Source: Haloechinothrix alba
GTDB taxonomy: Bacteria > Actinomycetota > Actinomycetes > Mycobacteriales > Pseudonocardiaceae
Assembly: GCF_900188115.1 (NCBI RefSeq)
Contig: NZ_FZNW01000019.1
Coordinates: forward strand, 42,600 to 106,599
DNA: 64,000 nucleotides
Direction of reading: 5' to 3'
Shown: positions 33,789 through 43,191 of the stretch, one piece after another
Position numbering within the stretch: position 1 is the stretch's first letter
Layout of the letters: each line of letters begins with the position of its first letter
Notes under the pieces: model-generated
Database searches by the model: none
What the model was told of the DNA's origin: nothing
The model's input: the letters and a program-made list of their open reading frames with translations, nothing else
Program-made: the position numbers and the translations under genes

Positions 33789-35438
33789 TTACCCACTCCT
33801 GTCCTGGTCGGCGCTACGCGAGTACGCGGCACGATCGCGAAACCGCAACCCTATCGCCACCAGAACCGCGGCCAACCCACCGCCGACGAGGATGCGTTCG
33901 GGCCAGGCACCCAACGCGGTGGCGACGGTGCTGGTGTCGCGCAGCGGGACAGGCCGCACGAACGACTCCGCCGTGTACAGTTCCGTCCGGTGCCGGACCG
34001 TGCCGTCCGGTGCGACGACAGCGCTGATCCCGCTCGTTGCGGCGACGACGGCCGCGCGGCCGTGCTCGATCGCGCGCAGCCGGGACATCGCCAGGTGCTG
34101 GTAGGTCATCTCCCCTCGCCCGAACCAGGCATTGTTGGTCGGTACGACCAGCAGCTCCGCCCCACTGGATACCGCATCGCGCAGCACGTAGTCGTAGGCC
34201 GACTCGTAGCAGATCGCGACGCCCACCCGGGTCTGCCCGGCATCCAGTACCGCACGCTCCCGGCCCGGGGTCATATCGACCATGTGATCGACGAACGGCG
34301 TGAACCAGCTCGCGATCGCACGCATCGGTATGTACTCGGAGAACGGCACGAGTTCCTGCTTGGCGTAGTAGTCCTGCGCCCCGCTGTGCGGGTTCCAATG
34401 GACAACGGCGTTCTCGCGCTCGTTTCGCACCGGGTCATGGACCATCGCGCCGATCAGCGCGGGAGCGCCGAACCGGCTCACCAGATCGTCCACGACAGGG
34501 TCACCGTCGACGACATCGGTCGCGGTCTCCGGCCATACCACCAGATCCGGCTGCTCGTGGCGACCCGACGCGAGTGCGTCCAGGAACCGCTCGCTCTCGG
34601 CGATATGGTTCTTCCGGATGGTCTCTCGCGCCCCGAGCAGGTCCAGCCCGGCATCCGGCGCGTTACCCTGCACCACGCCGACATCGATCGTCCCGTTCGT
34701 CGGTTCCGTACCGATCGCGGGCCAGGTCGCCACCGCAACGATCAGCGGAAGCGCGACCCCTGCCGTCGCGGCGCCGAGTGGCCGTGCCGTACTCCGCGGT
34801 CCGAGCCCGTCCCCGCCGCTGCGCCACGAGCGTCCCCGCAGGCGCACGGCGATGCACAGCGCCAGGCGCGCCAGGCACAGGCCCGTCAGAACCACCACGA
34901 AACTCACAAGGGGCGCCCCACCGAGCGCGGCCAGCGAGCCGAACACGCCGCCCGGCTGGCCGAAGGCCACCCGGCCCCAGGGGAACCCGTTGAGCGGCCA
35001 CGCCCCGCGGAGCCATTCCTGCGTGACGAACAGGGCTGCCATCCACACCGGTCCTCCCGGCAACGGCGCGACGACCGTCATCGCCGCGCACGCCAGCGCG
35101 ATGAACAGCGCGATCAGCGCCGACAGCGCCAGCCACGGCCACGGTCCGAGGTCCGCGCCGAGAAAGTCCTGGATCCACGCCAGGTGGGTCAGGGTGAAAA
35201 CCAGACCGAATGCCATCCCGCAGGCCGCACCGCCGCGGAAGCCTGCCCGGTGCAGCGCGAGCCCGAGACCGGCGAATGCCAGCGGGGCGAGCCACCACCA
35301 TTCGCGGGGCGGGAAGCTCAGGAACAACAACCAGCCGGACCCGGCCGAAAGCGCCATCCGCATGGCCGAGGCCGCCGCACGCCCGCGCATCCACGCCGGC
35401 AGGACGGCGAAAGCGTCCCGACGCTCGCGTTCACTCAC
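33789..35438 (-). CDS. lnt: Apolipoprotein N-acyltransferase
   Basis: This 549-residue membrane protein adds the third acyl chain to lipoproteins. About seven hydrophobic segments occur (residues 30-180 and the C-terminus). The nitrilase-like domain has the triad Glu in VWPETATD (about 300), Lys in [13 protein letters not shown] (about 360) and Cys in AICYESAYD (about 412). The lipoproteins in this window are candidate substrates. The GTG at 35438 is used. It is upstream of ppm1 by 8 bases, suggesting a co-transcribed pair. Confidence 0.93.
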   Translation of the reverse strand: MSERERRDAFAVLPAWMRGRAAASAMRMALSAGSGWLLFLSFPPREWWWLAPLAFAGLGLALHRAGFRGGAACGMAFGLVFTLTHLAWIQDFLGADLGPWPWLALSALIALFIALACAAMTVVAPLPGGPVWMAALFVTQEWLRGAWPLNGFPWGRVAFGQPGGVFGSLAALGGAPLVSFVVVLTGLCLARLALCIAVRLRGRSWRSGGDGLGPRSTARPLGAATAGVALPLIVAVATWPAIGTEPTNGTIDVGVVQGNAPDAGLDLLGARETIRKNHIAESERFLDALASGRHEQPDLVVWPETATDVVDGDPVVDDLVSRFGAPALIGAMVHDPVRNERENAVVHWNPHSGAQDYYAKQELVPFSEYIPMRAIASWFTPFVDHMVDMTPGRERAVLDAGQTRVGVAICYESAYDYVLRDAVSSGAELLVVPTNNAWFGRGEMTYQHLAMSRLRAIEHGRAAVVAATSGISAVVAPDGTVRHRTELYTAESFVRPVPLRDTSTVATALGAWPERILVGGGLAAVLVAIGLRFRDRAAYSRSADQDRSG

Positions 35439-35589
35439 GGGACTCAGCCTATGAGGACGTGATCACGCTCGCCGTGCGGGTCGCCGTGCGGGTTGCCGCG
35501 CGGCACCCGGGCGAGCCGAGGGAGGGACCCCTTCGATACCTCTGATGCACCCAAGGAGCCCTTCGGCTCGTCACGGGAGGACGGGAACG

Positions 35590-37266
35590 TCACGAGGGCC
35601 CGAAGAGTGTCTCGCCGCGCAGCACCGTGCGCCGGCAGCGTGGCAACGGTGCGTCGGGGTCGACGCGCGGCAGCGGAGGCACCCGTGACCGGGGGTCGGT
35701 CGACCAGCGCTGCACCCGCGCGTCCGGGGCCGCGACGGACAGCTCCCCGACCTCCCATACCGCGTAGTTGGCGGGGGCACCGGGAACCAGCCTCCCGCTG
35801 AGCCCGTCGAACAGCCCCGACGCGCGGTAGCCGCCCCTGGTGTGCGCGTTGAACGCCGCCCGGGGCGACACGCCCGCTCCCGGGGTGTGATGGTGCACGG
35901 CGGCTCGCACGGTCTGCCACGGGGCCAGCGGGGTCACCGGGCTGTCCGACCCGTAGGCCAGCGCCACCCCGCGCGCCGCGAGCATGCTGAACGGGTTGAG
36001 CCCGCGCGCCCGATCCCGGCCCAGCCGCCGCTGGTACATACCCTCCGCACCGCCCCACAGGGCGTCGAAAGCCGGCTGCATGGATGCGGTGACGTTCCAC
36101 CGGGCCAGCTCCGCTGCCTGCTCCTCGTCGACCATCTCCAGGTGTTCGACCCGGTGGCTCCGCGCGGCGATAGCGCGCTGCCCGAGTACCCGCTCGGCCG
36201 CACCGAACCCCTCGATCACCGCGCCGACCGCCCGGTCCCCGATCGCGTGGAAGCCTGCCTGCATCCCCTCCTCGGTGCAGGCGATGACATGCGCGGCCAC
36301 CTCGGCCGCGTCGAGGTACTGGATCCCGCGCGAGCCCGCCGAGTGCTCGCCGGGGTCGGCGTAGCTCTCGTGCAGTGCGGCGGTGCGCGAGCCGAGCGCG
36401 CCGTCGACGCACAGGTCCCCGGCCAGGCCGACCGCGCCGAGTTCGCGCGCGCGACGTACCGCGTCGGCGCCGGTCGAGCCCGCGAGCTCGCCCCAGTAGG
36501 GCACGACATCCGGCCGCCGGGCTGCCGAGGCGAGCTCGACCAGCTCCCGCAGGTCGTCCTCTCCCGAGATCATGGGACCGGCGCATTCGTGCACGCTCGT
36601 GACCCCCGCGGCAGCCGCCGCGTCGAGGAACGTGCGCTGCGCCAGCCTGCGCTGCTCGGCGGGCACCGCGGCCTGGGCGGCGCCGCGTAACTGGTGATGC
36701 GCCTCGGACGTGACCGGCCCGTCGGCGGTCCACCCCGCTACCTCGGAGGCTCCGGGGGCAAGGGCCGCGAGAGCGGAGGACACCAGGGCCGAGTGCACGT
36801 CGACGCGGCTGAGGTACACCGGTACCGTTCCGCAGGCCTCGTCGAGCTCGGCCCTGCTCGGCAGGCGCGAGCTCGACCACGTGTCCTCGTCCCACCCGTG
36901 GGCCAGCAGCACCTGCCCGACAGATGCGGCCGCGCACCAGCCCCGCACAGCCTCGAGCAGCTCATCGGGCCCGCCAACGGTGGTCAGGTCGGGCCCTGCC
37001 AGGTACAGGCCCGTCGCGGTGGCGTGCACGTGGGCGTCCACGAACGACGGAGCGACGAACGCGCCGTCCAGCGGGATCTCCTCGGCGTCCGGATGCAGGG
37101 CTCGCCCGGGCCGGTCCTGCCCCAGCCACGTCACCGTTGCGCCCTCGACGGCCATCGCCGTGGCATCGGGCGCGCTCGGCGAATGGATGCGCCCGCCGGT
37201 CAGCAGTGTCGTGCGTGATGAGTTCACGGGTCGCAGTCTGCCGGTTCCCGCTTCGACGGCGCGCAT
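35590..37266 (-). CDS. YtcJ-type amidohydrolase (amidohydro_3 family)
   Basis: This 558-residue metal-dependent hydrolase has metal motifs PSFVDAHVHATATG (residues about 68-80), GFHAIGDRAVG (about 322), SHRVEHLEMVDEEQ (about 353) and YGSDSPVTPLAPW (about 420), matching the YtcJ-like imidazolonepropionase-related branch. ATG 37266 has GGAGGGG close upstream and is preferred over codon-1 alternatives at 37299 or 37227. Substrate is unknown. It faces away from the aminomutase-family gene across an AT-rich spacer. Confidence 0.88.
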   Translation of the reverse strand: MRAVEAGTGRLRPVNSSRTTLLTGGRIHSPSAPDATAMAVEGATVTWLGQDRPGRALHPDAEEIPLDGAFVAPSFVDAHVHATATGLYLAGPDLTTVGGPDELLEAVRGWCAAASVGQVLLAHGWDEDTWSSSRLPSRAELDEACGTVPVYLSRVDVHSALVSSALAALAPGASEVAGWTADGPVTSEAHHQLRGAAQAAVPAEQRRLAQRTFLDAAAAAGVTSVHECAGPMISGEDDLRELVELASAARRPDVVPYWGELAGSTGADAVRRARELGAVGLAGDLCVDGALGSRTAALHESYADPGEHSAGSRGIQYLDAAEVAAHVIACTEEGMQAGFHAIGDRAVGAVIEGFGAAERVLGQRAIAARSHRVEHLEMVDEEQAAELARWNVTASMQPAFDALWGGAEGMYQRRLGRDRARGLNPFSMLAARGVALAYGSDSPVTPLAPWQTVRAAVHHHTPGAGVSPRAAFNAHTRGGYRASGLFDGLSGRLVPGAPANYAVWEVGELSVAAPDARVQRWSTDPRSRVPPLPRVDPDAPLPRCRRTVLRGETLFGPS

Positions 37267-37444
37267 GGCCCCTCCACGCGGTGACAGCGGCAACCCCATG
37301 ACCCGAACGCGTCACGTGGGAAAATATTTACGTCATTATCGATGTTTGACAGGAGATATTTCATCCTGATTCGGTATGGAGGAAAAGAGTGTGTCAGCGG
37401 CCGGGCACGACCTGCCCGGCCACGACCGGTGAGGAGTGGACACC

Positions 37445-38833
37445 ATGACCGCGGTAACGGAGCGATCCGTCGCGCAGGCCGGCCAGAGCCTCGAGCAGCC
37501 GTACGTCTACCGGCGTACCGAACTCGCCGAGCCGGACTGGCGACGGTTTCCCGGGTGGTCGGATGTCACCGAGGCCCAGTGGCGCGACGCGCAGTGGCAG
37601 CGCGTGCACTGCGTGCGCAACATCAAGCAGCTCCGCGCGCTCATGGGGGACCTGCTCGACGAGAGCTTCTACGCCGATCTCGAGGCCGACCAGCAACAGA
37701 CGGCGACGATGTCGATGCTGCTTCCGCCGCAGATGCTCAACACCATGGCTGCTACGGCAGGAGCAGGCGAGTTCACCGACGCGTTCCTCGCCGATCCGCT
37801 ACGCAAGTACATGCTGCCCGTGCGGTCCGACCGGCTGCCCACCTGGCCGTCGCACCCTTATGCGGAGCGGGACTCGCTGCACGAGGCGGAGATGTGGGTC
37901 GCCGAGGGGCTTACCCACCGCTACCCCACCAAGGTTCTCGCTGAGCTGCTGTCCACCTGCCCGCAGTACTGCGGGCACTGCACCAGGATGGACCTCGTCG
38001 GCAACTCCACGCCGCAGGTCGACAAGCTCAAGCTCGAGCTCAAACCGGCCGACCGGCAGGACGTCATCATCGACTACCTGCACAACACCCCCGGCGTGCG
38101 GGATGTCGTGGTCTCGGGTGGCGACGTCGCGAACGTGCCGTGGCACCAGCTGGAGAGCTTCCTGATGCGGCTGCTGGCCATCGAGTCGATCCGGGACATC
38201 CGGCTGGCCACCAAGGCACTCGCGGGGCTGCCTCAGCACTGGCTCCAACCCAGGATCGTGGAAGGGCTCGAACGCGTGGCGCGCACCGCGGCTCGGCGTG
38301 GTGTCAACCTCGCGATCCACACGCACGTCAACCACGGCCAGTCGCTGACCCCGCTCGTCGCGGAGGCCGCACGCACGGCCCTCGAGGTCGGCGTTCGTGA
38401 TGTGCGCAACCAGGGGGTCCTGATGCGCGGTGTGAACGCCACCCCGGATGCGCTCCTCGACCTGTGTTTCGGCCTGCAGGACGAAGCGGGCATCCTGCCC
38501 TACTACTTCTACATGTGCGACATGATCCCCAACGCGGAGCACTGGCGGGTCTCCGTGGCGCAGGCACAGCACCTGCAGCACGCGATCATGGGCTACCTGC
38601 CCGGCTACGCCACACCCCGCATCGTGTGCGACGTCCCCTACGTCGGCAAGCGCTGGGTGCACCAGCTCGCCGAGTACGACCGGGAGCTCGGCATCTCGTA
38701 CTGGACGAAGAACTACCGCACGGGCATCGAGACGGACGACCCGGACGCACTGACCCGCCGGTACCCCTACTACGACCCGATCGACACGCTTCCCGAGTCC
38801 GGCAGGCGTGCCTGGGAGCACGCGGCCGACTGA
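37445..38833 (+). CDS. Lysine 2,3-aminomutase-family radical SAM enzyme (KamA-like)
   Basis: This 462-residue protein has the radical-SAM [4Fe-4S] motif CPQYCGHC (CxxxCxxC, about residues 178-185), a VVSGGDV region and HTHVNH. The substrate Asp lies in YYFYMCD (about 359) and a second Asp in VCDVP (about 401), followed by GK in VPYVGKRW. That lysine aligns with the PLP lysine, though the usual GGGGK is absent. It may interconvert alpha- and beta-amino acids with SAM and PLP. GAGGAG precedes ATG 37445. No beta-lysine acetyltransferase is adjacent. The spacer 37267-37444 is AT-rich with TTGACA near 37351. Confidence 0.85.
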   Translation: MTAVTERSVAQAGQSLEQPYVYRRTELAEPDWRRFPGWSDVTEAQWRDAQWQRVHCVRNIKQLRALMGDLLDESFYADLEADQQQTATMSMLLPPQMLNTMAATAGAGEFTDAFLADPLRKYMLPVRSDRLPTWPSHPYAERDSLHEAEMWVAEGLTHRYPTKVLAELLSTCPQYCGHCTRMDLVGNSTPQVDKLKLELKPADRQDVIIDYLHNTPGVRDVVVSGGDVANVPWHQLESFLMRLLAIESIRDIRLATKALAGLPQHWLQPRIVEGLERVARTAARRGVNLAIHTHVNHGQSLTPLVAEAARTALEVGVRDVRNQGVLMRGVNATPDALLDLCFGLQDEAGILPYYFYMCDMIPNAEHWRVSVAQAQHLQHAIMGYLPGYATPRIVCDVPYVGKRWVHQLAEYDRELGISYWTKNYRTGIETDDPDALTRRYPYYDPIDTLPESGRRAWEHAAD

Positions 38834-38911
38834 GCCCACCCGTGTCCCACGGGTAAGTGACCCGTACCGTCACACAGCCGGCATACAACGCTGCCCGTAC
38901 GATGCACAGTG

Positions 38912-39991
38912 ATGCGGAGGTTCCCGACCCCACGGTTGCGTTGGTGGCACGCCGCGCTCGCGGTCGTGGCGGGTGCCGCGCTGGTGGTCCTACTGGTCGT
39001 CGTCGACTTCGCTCCCGACGAGGAGCCGGAGCCGGGGCCGCCCGAGGACGCGCCCCGGACGCTGGTCAGCATCGGCGACAGCACCCTCTCCGGCGACGGC
39101 ATCGGTGAGTACACCGAGACCACCGACGGTCTGGACGGCAACTGGTGCCGCCGGTCGCCGCTGGCGGCGATACACAGAACCGATGTCCCGGGTGTCGACG
39201 AGACCGTCAACCTGGCCTGCTCGGGTGCGACCACCGAGCACGTCCGGCTCGGTGGCGGGCAGCGCTACGGCGAACCGTCACAGGCCGAGCAGCTCACCGA
39301 GCTGGCTCGCACGAACCGCGTCGTCGGAGTCGTGGTCGCGATCGGCGCCAACGACGAGCCTCGTTTCTCGTCCCGGGTGCGTGACTGCATCCAGGCGTAC
39401 TTCACCGAGTCGCCGTGCAGCGAGACACTCGCCCCGGAGTGGTCGGACATCGTGGCGGATATGGTGCCCGACGTCGAAGCCGCGCTGTCCGATGTGCGCG
39501 CGGCGTTGGCCGATGCGCACTACGATACGGACGACTATCAGCTCATCCTGCAGTCGTATGCCCCGCCGATCGCTCCGGACATCCCCGAGGACGTGCGCGA
39601 TCTCGGTGGCTGTCCATTCCTGACACAGGACCTGGAGTGGTTGAGCTCCCGGGCCGTGACCGAGCTCAACGACGGGCTGCGCGCCGCGGCCGACGCGGCG
39701 GGCGCACGCTTCCTCGACCTCTCCCGCGCCAGCAGGGGCCGCGAGGCCTGTACCGGCGGCGCGGACCCGAGCACCGAGTGGTTCACCCGGCTCACCGTGC
39801 GGTTCGACGACCTCGACGACGCCGACCGCGCGCGCCAGGCGATCCGCGAGTCGTTCCACCCGAACGCCGCCGGGCACCGCCAGATCGGAGGCTGCCTCAC
39901 CCAGTTCCTGACCACCGACGCGCAGGAGGCGGCCTGCCTGGTCACCGACGACGGTACGTTGCGGGCGGCACCGGGCGTGCCGGGCAGCTGA
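38912..39991 (+). CDS. Membrane-anchored SGNH/GDSL esterase
   Basis: This 359-residue protein has an N-terminal membrane anchor (about 12-34), an acidic/proline linker and an SGNH domain: Ser in SIGDSTLSGDG (about 53), Gly in ACSGATTEH, Asn in GANDEPRFSS (about 146) and His in SFHPNAAGHRQIG (about 312). Seven or more Cys residues suggest disulfides in the extracytoplasmic part. It probably hydrolyses esters of lipids or polysaccharides at the cell surface. The start is ATG 38912; a GTG lies 3 bases upstream, and TACGAT is 8 bases before the ATG. Confidence 0.85.
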   Translation: MRRFPTPRLRWWHAALAVVAGAALVVLLVVVDFAPDEEPEPGPPEDAPRTLVSIGDSTLSGDGIGEYTETTDGLDGNWCRRSPLAAIHRTDVPGVDETVNLACSGATTEHVRLGGGQRYGEPSQAEQLTELARTNRVVGVVVAIGANDEPRFSSRVRDCIQAYFTESPCSETLAPEWSDIVADMVPDVEAALSDVRAALADAHYDTDDYQLILQSYAPPIAPDIPEDVRDLGGCPFLTQDLEWLSSRAVTELNDGLRAAADAAGARFLDLSRASRGREACTGGADPSTEWFTRLTVRFDDLDDADRARQAIRESFHPNAAGHRQIGGCLTQFLTTDAQEAACLVTDDGTLRAAPGVPGS

Positions 39992-40041
39992 CGGGCGCGA
40001 CGTCAGGCGAGCCGCTCACGGCCGGAGCGGCTGCGCACGGC

Positions 40042-40494
40042 TCAGATCGGAGCGGGGCGCCCTTCGAACGGCGTGGACAGCACCACCGTCGTCCGGGTCG
40101 ATACGTTGGCGACCTCCCGGATCTGCCGCAGCAGCTCCTCGAGCGCGCGTGGCGAGGTCACGCGCACCAGTAGCACATAGGACTCGTCCCCTGCGACCGA
40201 GTAGCATGCCTCGATCTCACGGATGTGCTCGAGGCGCTGCGGGTAGTCATCCGGGGCGGCCGGGTCGGTCGGCGTCAGGGAGATCAACGCGGTCAGCGGC
40301 AGCCCGATCTGGTCCCCGTCCAGCCGCGCCGTGTAGCCCTTGATCAGCCCTCGCTCCTCGAGTCTGCGGACCCGCTGGTGAACGGCCGACACGGACAGGC
40401 CGACCCGGGCGGCGAGGTCGGTGAAGCTACACCGCCCGTCTGCGTTGAGCTCCCGCGCGATGGCCTTGTCCACCGGCTCGAGTGCCGAGCTCAC
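40042..40494 (-). CDS. Lrp/AsnC family transcriptional regulator
   Basis: This 150-residue protein has an N-terminal winged helix (residues 6-60: LEPVDKAIARELNADGRCSFTDLAARVGLSVSAVHQRVRRLEERG in elements) and a C-terminal RAM effector domain (about 75-145). Such regulators bind amino acids. Its start overlaps the stop of the PepE-type peptidase by ATGA, so both are made together. This suggests regulation linked to proline/peptide-derived amino acids. Confidence 0.93.
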   Translation of the reverse strand: MSSALEPVDKAIARELNADGRCSFTDLAARVGLSVSAVHQRVRRLEERGLIKGYTARLDGDQIGLPLTALISLTPTDPAAPDDYPQRLEHIREIEACYSVAGDESYVLLVRVTSPRALEELLRQIREVANVSTRTTVVLSTPFEGRPAPI

Positions 40495-41645
40495 TCCCCG
40501 ACCACCAACAGGTCACGCGGGCGCTTGTTCAGCGACTCGACGCCGTCGGAGGTGACGACGACGATGTCCTCGATCCGCGCGCCCCACCGTCCGTTGTGGT
40601 AGATACCCGGTTCGACACTGAACGCGACACCAGGCTCGAGAGGCAACTCGTTGCCCTCCATCACGAACGGCTCCTCGTGCACGTCGAGCCCGATCCCGTG
40701 GCCGGTTCGGTGGATGAACTGGTCACCGTAGCCTGCCTCGGCGATCGGCTGCCGTGCCGCCGCATCGATGTCCTGCGCGGCGACACCGGGACGGACCGCG
40801 GCGACCGCGGCCTCCTGCGCCTGTTGCAGGACCCCGTATGCCGACCGCACGTCCGGTTCACGGGGCTCGCCAACCGCGTACGTCCGGGTACAGTCCGAGT
40901 AGTACCCGGCGGCTGTCGGCCCGCCGATGTCGACGACGATGACGTCACCGCGCTCGATCGTGCGGTTGGACACCTCGTGGTGCGGGCTGGCACCGTTCGG
41001 TCCCGAACCGACGATGATGAACTCCGCCCCGGTGTGTCCTTCCTCGACGATGGCGGCTTCCAGATCGGCGGCGACCTCGGCCTCCGTGCGCCCGGCGCGC
41101 AGCATGTCGGGCACGCGCGCGTGCACACGGTCGATGGCCTCCGCCGCCGCGCGCAACGCGTCGACCTCCGCGGCGTCCTTGCGCATACGCAGGCTTCGCA
41201 GCACCGTGCCGGCCAGAACCTGCTCGGCGTCCGGGATCGCGTCCCGCAGCGCGAGCACGTGGCGTGCCGTCATCACGTCGCTCACGGCGACCCGGCCCGG
41301 CTCCGCGGAAATGCGCACCAGGTCCGCGACGAGCTGGTACGGGTCCTCGCCGTCCCGCCAGGTCACCACGTCCAGGCCGAGTTCCTCGGCAGGCAGCTCA
41401 CCGTAGGCAGCGCGCTCCAGCTTCGGCAGCACAAGCGAGGGCGCGGCGTCCCCTGCGGGGATGACGAGCGCGGTGAGCCGCTCGTACGAGCCCCCCGCCA
41501 CGCCGAGCAGGTATCGCAGGTCCGCGCCCGGCGAGATCAGCAGGGCGTCGGTGCCGGACTCGGCGGCGGCCGCGCTCGCGCGCTGGATCCTGGCACGCAG
41601 GCTTTCCGGGTCGGGTGCGGAATGGTGCGGTGATGGACGCGACAT
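40491..41645 (-). CDS. pepE: M24 family Xaa-Pro peptidase, PepE-like
   Basis: This 384-residue metallopeptidase has an N-terminal creatinase-like domain (about 1-150) and a pita-bread catalytic domain. Metal ligands are Asp in VVDIGGPTAAGYYSDCTRTY, His in TGHGIGLDVHEEP, Glu in SVEPGIYHNG and Glu in RIEDIVVVT. The ATG at 41645 is used; the open frame upstream crosses the start of the opposing exonuclease gene. Synteny with Rv2089c next to the exonuclease (Rv2090) supports the name. It is coupled to the Lrp gene. Confidence 0.9.
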   Translation of the reverse strand: MSRPSPHHSAPDPESLRARIQRASAAAAESGTDALLISPGADLRYLLGVAGGSYERLTALVIPAGDAAPSLVLPKLERAAYGELPAEELGLDVVTWRDGEDPYQLVADLVRISAEPGRVAVSDVMTARHVLALRDAIPDAEQVLAGTVLRSLRMRKDAAEVDALRAAAEAIDRVHARVPDMLRAGRTEAEVAADLEAAIVEEGHTGAEFIIVGSGPNGASPHHEVSNRTIERGDVIVVDIGGPTAAGYYSDCTRTYAVGEPREPDVRSAYGVLQQAQEAAVAAVRPGVAAQDIDAAARQPIAEAGYGDQFIHRTGHGIGLDVHEEPFVMEGNELPLEPGVAFSVEPGIYHNGRWGARIEDIVVVTSDGVESLNKRPRDLLVVGE

Positions 41646-41793
41646 GGCCCGAGCGTATCCGCTCGATCGGCACGCAGCACGAGGGAGGGACACGCACCGC
41701 CCGGCAGCGGGGTGCGCGGCCGCGGACCCCGCGCGACACCCGGGACCGGAACAGGCTGTACCGCGTGTGATCACCTGTGGCACGCTGCGGTAC

Positions 41794-42744
41794 GTGACTG
41801 CTCCCCTCGTGCTCCTGGACACCGCGAGCCTGTACTTCCGCTCGTTCCACGCCCTGCCCGAGTCGCTGCGCGCGCACGACGGCACGCCGGTCAACGCCGT
41901 GCGGGGCTTCGCGGACACCCTCGCGCGGATCATCCTCGACCGGTCCCCGGGCAGGCTCGTGGCATGCCTCGACGCGGATTGGCGCCCGCAGTTCCGCGTC
42001 GACCTGCTGCCGAGCTACAAGGCACACCGGGTGGACAGCGAAGCCGGTGAGGCCGTGGAGGAGGTACCGGACACGCTCGGCCCGCAGGTACCGATCATCC
42101 TCGAGCTTCTGGACGCGATGGGGATCTGCACCGCCGAGGCCGCAGGCTACGAGGCCGACGACGTCATCGGGACGCTCACGGCGCGGGAGACCGCCGCGCC
42201 GGTCGAGATCGTCACCGGGGACAGGGACCTCTTCCAGCTGGTGCGTTCCACGCCCACACCCGCCACCGTGATCTATGTGGGAAAGGGCTGGGCCAAGGCC
42301 GAGATCCTCGGGGAACGGGAACTCGCCGACAAGTACTCCTTGCCGCTCGACACCGCAGGCGCGGCCTACGCGGACATGTCCGTGCTGCGCGGTGATCCCT
42401 CGGACGGCCTGCCAGGCGTGCCGGGGATCGGGGAGAAGACGGCTGCCAAGCTCATCGTCCGGTTCGGTTCACTCGCCGAGCTGCTGCACGCGGCACGTGC
42501 CGGCGAGCCGAGCGTGCCTGCCAAGACCCGCGCGCGGCTGGCGGAGGCAGCCGACTACCTCACCGTCGCGCCACGAGTGGTCGGCGTGGTGCGCGATGCT
42601 CCCGTGGACCTGTCCGGAGACCGGACCACCCCTGCCGCGCCCGCGGACCCGACGCGCGTCGGGCGCCTCGCCGAGCAGTGGAACCTCGGTGGGTCGGCCG
42701 ATCGCCTGCGCGACGCGGTGCGCACCCTCGCGACCCGGAACTGA
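41794..42744 (+). CDS. 5'-3' exonuclease (flap-endonuclease-like, Pol I N-domain type)
   Basis: This 316-residue stand-alone 5' nuclease has DTASLYFRSFHALP, acidic sites EADDVIGTLT and TGDRDLFQLV, and the helix-hairpin-helix GLPGVPGIGEKTAAKLI. GTG 41794 begins directly at the VLLDTASLYFR strand, with CACGCT 7 bases upstream. It probably processes RNA-DNA flaps in replication or repair. It is the Rv2090 equivalent and lies convergent to the DUF4333 lipoprotein (12 bases). Confidence 0.9.
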   Translation: MTAPLVLLDTASLYFRSFHALPESLRAHDGTPVNAVRGFADTLARIILDRSPGRLVACLDADWRPQFRVDLLPSYKAHRVDSEAGEAVEEVPDTLGPQVPIILELLDAMGICTAEAAGYEADDVIGTLTARETAAPVEIVTGDRDLFQLVRSTPTPATVIYVGKGWAKAEILGERELADKYSLPLDTAGAAYADMSVLRGDPSDGLPGVPGIGEKTAAKLIVRFGSLAELLHAARAGEPSVPAKTRARLAEAADYLTVAPRVVGVVRDAPVDLSGDRTTPAAPADPTRVGRLAEQWNLGGSADRLRDAVRTLATRN

Positions 42745-42756
42745 TCGGGTCCGTCC

Positions 42757-43164
42757 CTACTCCGGGCGACCCACGGTGTACGAGCCCTCGTCGCTGGTGA
42801 CCGTGATCGGCACGCTCCGTTCCGCCCCGGAGATCACCGCGGTGCAGGTGAACGTGTTGCCCTCCGCCACCACCTGCTCCGGCGGACAGGTCACGACATC
42901 GAGATCGTCGATACCGTAGTCCTCTGTGAGCACGGTGTGCACGTCATCCTGCACGGCCGCGTCGTCGAACACCGGCTGCTGTTCCGGTACGGAGGTGACG
43001 TCCGGCACCTCGTATGCCGCCGAGGTTCGGGTCGACCGGGGCTCCTCGCCCGGCCCCGACTCGCCGGGCGCGCATGCCACCACGAGCGGCACCACCGGCA
43101 CCAGCAGGAGCAGGCCGCCGCGCACCGCCCCACCCGTTGACCGGTTCGGGGAGGGAAGGGGCAC
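42757..43164 (-). CDS. DUF4333 lipoprotein
   Basis: This 135-residue protein has a signal peptide ending in the lipobox LVVAC (Cys about 31), an acidic linker, and a C-terminal DUF4333 domain (about 65-135) with a paired-Cys layout: VTCPPEQ...FTCTAVISGAERSVPITVTSDEGSY. It is homologous to the C-terminal domain of the membrane protein at 44444-45214. Both flank the acetyltransferase gene in one operon. Likely exposed outside the membrane; ligand unknown. Confidence 0.85.
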   Translation of the reverse strand: MPLPSPNRSTGGAVRGGLLLLVPVVPLVVACAPGESGPGEEPRSTRTSAAYEVPDVTSVPEQQPVFDDAAVQDDVHTVLTEDYGIDDLDVVTCPPEQVVAEGNTFTCTAVISGAERSVPITVTSDEGSYTVGRPE

Positions 43165-43191
43165 GCGAACCTCCTTGACACGCCGTCTCCG

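Noticed and set aside
33990..35462. Open plus-strand frame of 490 codons
   Set aside because: Antisense of lnt; Arg/Gln/His-rich composition.
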